Of a DNA stretch of 64,000 nucleotides, positions 57,776-64,000 are shown one piece after another. Position numbers and translations under genes: made by a program. The stretch spans positions 2,725,001 through 2,789,000 of the forward strand of contig NZ_CP039903.1 in assembly GCF_005221385.1 (NCBI RefSeq), written 5' to 3'. Origin of the DNA: Agrobacterium tumefaciens. GTDB lineage: Bacteria; Pseudomonadota; Alphaproteobacteria; Rhizobiales; Rhizobiaceae. Under the pieces are notes generated by a model. That model was given only the letters and a program-made list of their open reading frames with translations. It was not told where the DNA came from and searched no databases. The stretch's first letter is position 1. The number at the start of each line of letters is the position of its first letter.

Positions 57776-59944
57776 GTGAGCCGCACGAATAAATTCGGTC
57801 TTTCCATCGATGACAGGCTTTATGCCTTTTTGACGGATGAAGTCCTGCCGGGCACGGGCCTGGACAACGAGACTTTCTTCGAAGGCTTTTCTGCCATCGT
57901 CCATGCGCTTGCTCCCAAGAACCGTGAATTGCTGGCAAAGCGCGACGCCCTGCAGGAAAAGCTGGATGGCTGGTATCGGCAAAATGGCGCTCCGGTGGAT
58001 TTTGACACCTATGAGAGCTTTCTGAAGGAAATCGGTTATCTGCTGCCTGAAGGTCCCGGCTTCAAGGTGGAAACCAGCAATGTCGATCCTGAAATTGCCG
58101 CTGTCGCCGGCCCGCAGCTCGTTGTCCCGGTCATGAATGCGCGTTACGCGCTGAATGCCGCCAATGCTCGCTGGGGTTCGCTTTACGATGCGCTTTATGG
58201 CACGGATGCCATTTCTGATGCCGATGGTGCGGAAAAGGGCAGGGGCTATAATCCGAAACGCGGCGAAAAGGTCATCGCCTGGGCGCGCAACTTTCTTGAC
58301 GAGTCGGCCCCGCTCGAAACGGCAGGCTGGTCGGATGTGACCGGCTTCAAGATCGCTGACGGGGCATTGCAGCTTGCAATCGGTGACGGCACGACGGGAC
58401 TGAAGGATGCCGCGCAATTCAAGGGTTTTACCGGCGAGGCAGAAAGGCCGGCAACCATCCTGCTTGGCAAGAATGGTTTGCACACCGAGATCGTCATCGA
58501 TCCTTCGACCGAAATCGGCAAGGGGGATAAGGCAGGTATCTCGGATGTCATTCTCGAATCCGCGCTGACAACCATCATGGATTGCGAGGATTCGGTCGCT
58601 GCCGTTGATGCCGAAGACAAGGTTCTGGTTTACGGCAACTGGCTTGGCCTGATGCGCGGCGATCTGACGGAAGAGGTTGCGAAGGGTGGCAAGACCTTCA
58701 CCCGTAGCCTGAACCCAGATCGTTATTATACCGCACCCAATGGTTCGGCGCTCACTTTGCCGGGGCGCTCGCTGATGCTGGTGCGCAATGTCGGTCATCT
58801 CATGACCAATCCGGCAATCCTCGATAGAGATGGCCGTGAGGTTCCGGAAGGCATCATGGATGCTGTCGTCACCGGACTGATCGCGCTTTACGACGTCGGC
58901 CCGTCCGGGCGGCGGCAGAATTCCCGCGCCGGCTCCATGTATGTCGTCAAGCCGAAGATGCACGGGCCGGAAGAGGTCGCTTTCGCCAACGAGATATTCT
59001 CTCGCGTCGAAAACCTCGTCGGCATGGCGCCGAATACCATGAAGATGGGCATCATGGATGAGGAGCGCCGCACCACAGTCAACCTCAAGGAAAGCATCCG
59101 TGCTGCGAAGGACCGCGTCGTTTTCATCAACACCGGCTTCCTCGACCGCACCGGCGACGAAATCCATACCTCGATGGAAGCGGGTCCGATGATCCGCAAG
59201 GGCGACATGAAGCAGGCGGCCTGGATCGCGGCTTACGAGAACTGGAACGTCGATATCGGGCTGGAATGCGGCCTTTCCGGCCACGCGCAGATCGGCAAGG
59301 GCATGTGGGCCATGCCGGACCTGATGGCGGCAATGCTGGAGCAGAAGATCGCACATCCGAAAGCAGGCGCCAATACCGCCTGGGTGCCGTCGCCGACGGC
59401 GGCGACGCTGCATGCCACACATTATCACAAGGTCGATGTCGCAGCCGTTCAGGAAAGCTTGAAAAGCCGAGGTCGCGCGAAGCTTTCCGATATCCTCTCG
59501 GTGCCGGTCGCGCCGCGTCCCAACTGGACCCCGGAGGAAATTCAGCGCGAACTCGATAACAACGCCCAAGGTATCCTTGGATATGTCGTGCGCTGGGTCG
59601 ATCAGGGTGTCGGTTGCTCCAAGGTGCCTGACATCAACAATGTCGGACTGATGGAAGATCGCGCGACGCTGCGCATCTCCGCACAGCACATGGCAAACTG
59701 GCTGCGCCACGGCGTGGTGACGGAAGGGCAGATCGTTGAGACCATGAAACGCATGGCTGCCGTAGTCGATGGGCAGAATGCCGACGACCCTGCCTATTTG
59801 CCGATGGCGTCCGATTTTGAAGGATCGATCGCATTTCAGGCGGCTGTCGAGCTTGTACTGAAGGGCCGTGAACAGCCGAATGGCTACACTGAACCGGTTC
59901 TGCACCGCCGCCGTCTGGAACTGAAGGCGAAGCAGTCAGCCTGA
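57776..59944 (+). CDS. glcB: Malate synthase G
   Basis: A 722-residue G-form malate synthase with [18 protein letters not shown] near residue 262, [17 protein letters not shown] and [18 protein letters not shown], which contain the catalytic residues. It joins glyoxylate and acetyl-CoA to malate. A GTG start with AAAGGAGG upstream. It stands alone, without isocitrate lyase nearby. A 743-codon open frame on the opposite strand is a shadow of codon bias. Confidence 0.96.
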   Translation: MSRTNKFGLSIDDRLYAFLTDEVLPGTGLDNETFFEGFSAIVHALAPKNRELLAKRDALQEKLDGWYRQNGAPVDFDTYESFLKEIGYLLPEGPGFKVETSNVDPEIAAVAGPQLVVPVMNARYALNAANARWGSLYDALYGTDAISDADGAEKGRGYNPKRGEKVIAWARNFLDESAPLETAGWSDVTGFKIADGALQLAIGDGTTGLKDAAQFKGFTGEAERPATILLGKNGLHTEIVIDPSTEIGKGDKAGISDVILESALTTIMDCEDSVAAVDAEDKVLVYGNWLGLMRGDLTEEVAKGGKTFTRSLNPDRYYTAPNGSALTLPGRSLMLVRNVGHLMTNPAILDRDGREVPEGIMDAVVTGLIALYDVGPSGRRQNSRAGSMYVVKPKMHGPEEVAFANEIFSRVENLVGMAPNTMKMGIMDEERRTTVNLKESIRAAKDRVVFINTGFLDRTGDEIHTSMEAGPMIRKGDMKQAAWIAAYENWNVDIGLECGLSGHAQIGKGMWAMPDLMAAMLEQKIAHPKAGANTAWVPSPTAATLHATHYHKVDVAAVQESLKSRGRAKLSDILSVPVAPRPNWTPEEIQRELDNNAQGILGYVVRWVDQGVGCSKVPDINNVGLMEDRATLRISAQHMANWLRHGVVTEGQIVETMKRMAAVVDGQNADDPAYLPMASDFEGSIAFQAAVELVLKGREQPNGYTEPVLHRRRLELKAKQSA

Positions 59945-59973
59945 GGCCGCTGCTTAGGCGTCTAGGATAAATA

Positions 59974-60007
59974 AAAAAGCCGCCGGGAAATTCCACGGCG
60001 GCTTTTT
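59974..60007. terminator. Bidirectional terminator between glcB and the L,D-transpeptidase gene
   Basis: A perfect 12-bp stem (AAAAAGCCGCCG / CGGCGGCTTTTT) with an inner GGAA/TTCC pairing, T-rich on both strands, between convergent genes. Confidence 0.92.
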
Positions 60008-60025
60008 CTTTGCTTGTATCTGATC

Positions 60026-60739
60026 TTACTGGATCACGACGACCTTGGAGCTGCGGCCCGGACGGACGCGGCTGTAAAGATCCATGACATCCTGGTTGAT
60101 CATGCGGATGCAGCCGGAAGAGGCGGCGGTGCCGATCGAAGCCCATTCGGGCGAACCATGGATGCGGAACAGCGTATCCTGTCCCTTTTCGTTAAAGAGA
60201 TACATGGCGCGCGCGCCGAGCGGGTTGGACAGGCCGGGGCCCATGCCTGCCTCGACATATTTCGCGACTTCCGGCTTGCGGTCGGCCATTTCCTTCGGCG
60301 GATGCCACATCGGCCATTCCTGCTTCCAGGCGACATAGGCTTCACCGGCCCAGGCGAAACCCGCCTTGCCGACGCCGATGCCGTAGCGAACCGCGCGGTT
60401 GCCGGACAGGATATAATAGAGGTAACGATCGCGCGTATTGACGATGATCGTGCCGGGACGTTCGTTCGTCTGGAACTCAACGATCTGACGGCGGAACTTC
60501 TCGTTTACACGATTGATCGGAATGGCCGGCAGCGCGTAGCCCGCATCGGTCACGGGACCGTATACGTCATTGAAAATCTGAACGGTTTCGACTTTTGCCG
60601 GAACGGGATCAGCAACCGGCACTGATGCCGCTATCTTGCCGGATGTCGGGCGAGTTGATTGGGAGGTGGTTTCAGCGCAGCCGGCCAGAGCCAGTGCTGC
60701 CGTCAGACCAAGAGCGGTCAATGAAGTACGGATGCGCAT
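60026..60739 (-). CDS. L,D-transpeptidase (YkuD domain) lipoprotein
   Basis: A 237-residue lipoprotein: signal peptide with lipobox LALAGC (cysteine 21), a linker, then a YkuD catalytic domain with the motif IHGSPEWASIGTAASSGCIR, whose histidine, serine-glycine and cysteine match the family's active site. Such enzymes form 3-3 crosslinks or attach lipoproteins to peptidoglycan; polar-growing Rhizobiales carry many paralogues. The ATG at 60739 is chosen for the signal peptide. It diverges from mmcB. Confidence 0.9.
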   Translation of the reverse strand: MRIRTSLTALGLTAALALAGCAETTSQSTRPTSGKIAASVPVADPVPAKVETVQIFNDVYGPVTDAGYALPAIPINRVNEKFRRQIVEFQTNERPGTIIVNTRDRYLYYILSGNRAVRYGIGVGKAGFAWAGEAYVAWKQEWPMWHPPKEMADRKPEVAKYVEAGMGPGLSNPLGARAMYLFNEKGQDTLFRIHGSPEWASIGTAASSGCIRMINQDVMDLYSRVRPGRSSKVVVIQ

Positions 60740-60922
60740 GTTGTTCTCGCGGAAAATTCGCCAAATTGTGCGAAGGAGTAGGCTTAATTGGATAAATCGG
60801 TTATTTTCCATTCAGCCGCTCTTGGCAAGCCGTTGCGTCGCCGCGAAACGGCTGCGCATCTAAAATTGCCGGTTGATTGCCTTTTTGCAACAATAGGCCA
60901 AACGCTTCAGCAGCCTTTATCC

Positions 60923-61408
60923 ATGACTATTCTTTCCGTTACCAACAATAATCCCTTAATAGACGGTCGCCAGTCGGACAAGGCGATGCTGGTGCGTCGT
61001 GGCGTTCAGGTACTTTTGCACGAGATGCGCCATTCGGTGCTGCCGGAACTACCGCTTGCGAGTGGACGAAGGGCGGATCTCATCAGCCTGTCGGTCAAGG
61101 GGGAGATCTGGATCATCGAAATCAAATCCTCGATCGAGGATTTCCGTGTCGATCGCAAATGGCCGGAATACCGCCTGCATTGCGACAGGCTGTTTTTCGC
61201 GACACATCCCGAAGTGCCGACCGATATCTTTCCGGAAGAATGCGGATTGATCCTCTCGGATGGATATGGCGCCCATATGCTTCGCGATGCGCCGGAGCAT
61301 AAATTGCCGCCGGCGACCCGCAAATCGGTGATGCTGGATTTCTCGAGAACCGCTGCAACCCGGTTGATGCTGGCGGAATGGACAACCGGGCGCAGTTTCG
61401 GCGAATGA
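60923..61408 (+). CDS. mmcB: MmcB-family DNA repair protein
   Basis: A 161-residue protein with RRADLISLSVKGEIWIIEIKSS and EDFRVDRKWPEYR, a restriction-endonuclease-like pattern (D...EIK) of MmcB (DUF1052), which in Caulobacter is linked to mutagenic lesion bypass. The ATG at 60923 is chosen because MTILSVTNN starts the conserved part; the upstream ribosome site is weak. The 183-base gap to the transpeptidase gene contains an AGCCGTT/AACGGCT inverted repeat (60828-60853) and no LexA-like GTTC-N7-GTTC site. Confidence 0.85.
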   Translation: MTILSVTNNNPLIDGRQSDKAMLVRRGVQVLLHEMRHSVLPELPLASGRRADLISLSVKGEIWIIEIKSSIEDFRVDRKWPEYRLHCDRLFFATHPEVPTDIFPEECGLILSDGYGAHMLRDAPEHKLPPATRKSVMLDFSRTAATRLMLAEWTTGRSFGE

Positions 61409-61414
61409 CGCCGC

Positions 61415-62002
61415 TTATTTGGGTGCGCGCTTGGCGAGAATGCGCTGCAAGGTGCGCCGGTGCATGTTGAGACGGCGGGCGGTCTCTGAGACGTTGCGTT
61501 CGCACATTTCATAAACGCGCTGAATATGCTCCCACCGCACACGGTCGGCTGACATGGGGTTCTCGGGAACTTCGGTCTTTTCACCCTTGCGCTGTGTAAG
61601 CGCATTAAAGACATCGTCCGCATCTGCGGGTTTGGCGAGATAGTCCAGCGCTCCGAGCTTCACTGCGGTAACGGCGGTTGCGATATTGCCATAACCGGTC
61701 AGCACGACAATCTGTGTATCGTCCCGGTTCTGCCTGATAGCTTCGATCACTTCCAGCCCGTTGCCATCGGTAAGCCGCAGATCGACCACCGCATATTTGG
61801 GCGGCGCAGCCTTGGAGCGGGCAATGCCCTCGCTCACCGTCTCGGCAGTGTCGACGGCAAAGCCGCGCGTTTCCATTGCCCGGGCAAGCCGGCGCAGAAA
61901 CGGTCCGTCATCATCGACGATCAGCAGAGATTTGTCGGGTCCGATGGGATCGATATCGTCCGCGGGTGCGCTGGTGGTTGGGGTCTGGTCTTCTGTCTTC
62001 AT
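61415..62002 (-). CDS. actR: Response regulator ActR (RegA/PrrA family)
   Basis: A 195-residue regulator with a receiver domain (LIVDDDGPFLRRLARAM, phospho-aspartate 74 in AVVDLRLTDGNG, KPAD at the end) and a C-terminal Fis-type helix-turn-helix (NVSETARRLNMHRRTLQRIL). The ActS/ActR pair controls redox- and acid-related genes in rhizobia. The ATG at 62002 starts the conserved part. It lies 73 bases after actS. Confidence 0.93.
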   Translation of the reverse strand: MKTEDQTPTTSAPADDIDPIGPDKSLLIVDDDGPFLRRLARAMETRGFAVDTAETVSEGIARSKAAPPKYAVVDLRLTDGNGLEVIEAIRQNRDDTQIVVLTGYGNIATAVTAVKLGALDYLAKPADADDVFNALTQRKGEKTEVPENPMSADRVRWEHIQRVYEMCERNVSETARRLNMHRRTLQRILAKRAPK

Positions 62003-62075
62003 GTTTCCGGCCTTCCGGCAACTTCGTCGGCTTTGTTTTCTTCTTCTTATCGCCGCTTCAACGTGGATGGTAAAG

Positions 62076-63407
62076 TCAACGGTTTCTTTTATCGTCCATA
62101 AGCGCGCGAGGCCAGATGATTGTGACCCGCGCGCCGGTTTTGCTGGAGCCAAGATTTTCGAAGGTAACGGTGGCGCCGGATCGCTCAAGCAGCGTCTTGG
62201 CAATAAAAAGGCCAAGCCCCAGCCCGCCCGCCCGGGTTTCGTTGTGCCGTTCCGTCACATAGGGCTCGCCGATACGGGCAAGCACGTCATGGGCATAACC
62301 CGGCCCATCATCCTCGATGAGGACCGCGACATTCTGCGAATCATGCTCCACCGTCACCGTCACCTTCTCCCGCGCATAATCCACGCCGTTTTCGATGAGG
62401 TTGCCCAGTCCATAGATGATGCCGGCGTTGCGAATGCCGACCGGTTCGTCGGCCCGGTTGCTCTTTTCCACAAGTTCGAGGCGAATGCCGAATTCCCGGT
62501 GCGGTGCCATCACCTCCTCGATCAGCGAAGAGAGCGGCAGGCGACGCATATGTTCCTCATTATCGGCGGAAAGCGACGTGAGGCGGCGCAGAATATCGCG
62601 GCACCTTTCACTCTGGCTGCGCAGCAGCGCTATGTCTTCGCCATATTTTTCATCATTTCCGAGCTCGCGCTCCATTTCCTTGGCGACAACGCTGATGGTC
62701 GCAAGCGGCGTGCCGAGCTCATGCGCTGCGGCGGCTGCAAGCCCATCCAGCTGCGAGAGGTGTTTTTCCCGCTCCAGCACCAGTTCGGTTGCGGCCAGCG
62801 CGTCGGCCAGCTGATTGGCCTCATGCGAAACGCGATAGGCATAAAAGGCCGCAAAGGATGTGGTGGCGATGATCGCGACCCAGGTACCGACGTGCAGCAG
62901 GAGCTGGATCGGCAAAACCTCGCCGGGATACCAGGGAACCGGAAACGGCGAAAAGGCGATCGCTGTTGAGCAGATGATGGCAAAGGCAAGAAGAATAAGC
63001 GAATGCCGCAGCGGCTGCGAGGCAAACGCGATGATCACCTGCACGCAGATCAGCGGTGCGAAAGGATTGGAAAGGCCGCCGGTAATATAGATCAACGCCG
63101 TCAATTGCAGCAGGTCGAAGGCCAGCAGCAACGTCGCTTCCCACGGCTCCAGACGATAGGTGGAGGGAAAGCGGGCGGTGAGAAACAGATTGGCAAGCGC
63201 CAGCGCCGCAATCAGCAGGCCGCAGGCCAGAAGCGGCAGGGGGAAGTTAAGCCCGAAAGCAACGAACAAGATCGTCGCCGTCTGTCCGGCAACGGCGAGC
63301 CATCGCAGCCAGACAATTGTCTGCAGCCTTATTCTGCGGCTGGCGCGGCCAAGCCTTGTGGTTTCGATAGGATGGCCAGCCACCTTCGTCTCCTTTACCC
63401 TATTCAT
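62076..63407 (-). CDS. actS: Sensor histidine kinase ActS (RegB/PrrB family)
   Basis: A 443-residue kinase with six predicted N-terminal membrane segments. ITGGLSNPFAPLI (near residue 110) matches the quinone/redox motif of RegB. The H-box AAAAHELGTPLATI places the phospho-histidine at 229. Cysteine 269, forty residues later in SERCRDIL, matches the redox-active cysteine of RegB. The ATG at 63407 lies five bases after the hrpB stop. ATPase motifs EDDGPGYA and GLGLGLFIAK are present. Confidence 0.94.
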   Translation of the reverse strand: MNRVKETKVAGHPIETTRLGRASRRIRLQTIVWLRWLAVAGQTATILFVAFGLNFPLPLLACGLLIAALALANLFLTARFPSTYRLEPWEATLLLAFDLLQLTALIYITGGLSNPFAPLICVQVIIAFASQPLRHSLILLAFAIICSTAIAFSPFPVPWYPGEVLPIQLLLHVGTWVAIIATTSFAAFYAYRVSHEANQLADALAATELVLEREKHLSQLDGLAAAAAHELGTPLATISVVAKEMERELGNDEKYGEDIALLRSQSERCRDILRRLTSLSADNEEHMRRLPLSSLIEEVMAPHREFGIRLELVEKSNRADEPVGIRNAGIIYGLGNLIENGVDYAREKVTVTVEHDSQNVAVLIEDDGPGYAHDVLARIGEPYVTERHNETRAGGLGLGLFIAKTLLERSGATVTFENLGSSKTGARVTIIWPRALMDDKRNR

Positions 63408-63412
63408 CGTCG

Positions 63413-64000
63413 TCACGTTCCGCGCGGTTTCGCACGGCTGGTCGGCAGCGCCGCTGCCGGGTCCTCCGGCCATGGATGGCGCGGATAACGCCCACGCATA
63501 TCCGCCCGCACATCTTTCCACGATCCCGCCCAGAAACCGGGAAGATCGCGTGTGGTCTGTATCGGCCTGTGTGCCGGCGACGTCAATTCCAGCAGCAGAG
63601 GCAAGCGCCCCTGCGCGATAGCGGGGTGCGATGTCAACCCGAAAAGCTCCTGCACGCGAATGGAAAGGGTCGGTTCGCTGGCATCATATCGAATGGGATG
63701 CCGGTGGCCCGTCGGCGCCTCGAAATGTGTTGGCGCTAGTCTTCCGAGGTCACGCGCCACCTCGTGCGGTACCAGAGACATAATCCCTTCGGAAAGGCTG
63801 CCGGGTCGAATGTCCTGCAGGCTACGCGCACCGTGCTGGAAAGGAACGAACCAGTCATCAAGTCGCGAAAGCAATGCCGCATCGCTGACGTCGGGCCAGG
63901 GATCACCGATGCTCGCGTTCAGAAAACCGATCCGGTCGCGTAGCTGCAGGGTTTCTTTCGAGAAGGGCAGAATGCCGATGCCGAATTCCCGAATGCCATT
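63413..64000 (-). CDS. hrpB: ATP-dependent helicase HrpB, C-terminal part
   Basis: The last 195 residues of a longer protein that continues beyond the window. The ending DVRADMRGRYPRHPWPED and AALPTSRAKPRGT, and LRDRIGFLNASIGDPWPDVS near the edge, match the HrpB C-terminal domain of DEAH-type helicases. The helicase core is outside the window. It ends five bases before the actS start, so actS is probably translated from the same transcript. Confidence 0.88.
   Translation of the reverse strand, partial: NGIREFGIGILPFSKETLQLRDRIGFLNASIGDPWPDVSDAALLSRLDDWFVPFQHGARSLQDIRPGSLSEGIMSLVPHEVARDLGRLAPTHFEAPTGHRHPIRYDASEPTLSIRVQELFGLTSHPAIAQGRLPLLLELTSPAHRPIQTTRDLPGFWAGSWKDVRADMRGRYPRHPWPEDPAAALPTSRAKPRGT

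Noticed and set aside
57674..59905. 743-codon open frame antisense to glcB
   Set aside because: It is a high-GC shadow frame opposite a well-recognised malate synthase; it has no family features and no ribosome site.

Overview
The window looks like the replication-origin region of the circular chromosome of an alphaproteobacterium of the order Rhizobiales, most probably Agrobacterium (A. tumefaciens/fabrum complex). The basis is gene content and order (mnmE-mnmG-rsmG-parA-parB, hemE next to a DUF299 gene, trpFBA-accD-folC, the HprK/ChvG/ChvI block beside pckA, hisB beside hslVU, actSR) together with recognisable Agrobacterium ChvG, ChvI and PckA proteins. This is recognition from memory, not a database search. 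It is core chromosome: no insertion sequence, prophage, CRISPR array, rRNA or tRNA was seen.

Region by region. 1-9.2 kb: the start of htpX, a small SDHAF4-like gene, then a run of minus-strand genes for segregation and tRNA/rRNA modification (parB, parA, rsmG, mnmG, mnmE), rho, hemJ and hemE. 9.235-9.642 kb: a gene-free stretch with an AT-rich block and a cluster of DnaA boxes, the probable oriC. Transcription diverges there, and five parS or parS-like sites (about 2.8, 4.8, 11.1, 20.0 and 23.9 kb) surround it. 9.6-29 kb: mainly plus-strand genes: a DUF299 regulator, maf, aroE, coaE, dnaQ; then secB and fxsA (minus); a tightly overlapping set Tim44-like/mltA/Smr/HTH; gyrB; a nitroreductase (minus); an FAH-family enzyme; phaZ; a YgjP-like metalloprotein; trpF-trpB-trpA-accD-folC. 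29-41 kb: a minus-strand run read as divL, a tsaE-amgK fusion, murU-like, addB, addA, trxA. 41-47 kb: chvI, chvG, a short hprK, EIIA-Man, HPr and ahcY, with pckA divergent. 48.7-57.7 kb: arfB, a BON-LysM protein, the histidine block hisB-DUF2628-hisH-hisA-hisF-hisE followed by coaA, divergent hslVU, and a DUF1402 protein. 57.8-64 kb: malate synthase G, an L,D-transpeptidase lipoprotein, mmcB, and hrpB (partial)-actS-actR.

How it fits together: the window holds the origin, the segregation system (ParA, ParB, parS) and several growth or cell-cycle regulators (DivL, Rho, GyrB, ActSR, ChvGI-HprK). DivL shows tyrosine in place of the usual kinase histidine. Envelope themes recur: MltA, AmgK/MurU recycling, an L,D-transpeptidase, and a DUF1402 protein with lytic-transglycosylase-like motifs. 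I see no clearly new multi-gene system. The most interesting leads are the coupled Tim44/MltA/Smr/HTH set with an MltA lacking a visible export signal, the divL-tsaE/amgK-murU-addBA gene run, three uncharacterised inverted repeats in promoter regions, and lost metal-binding or ATP-binding residues in AccD and AddB.
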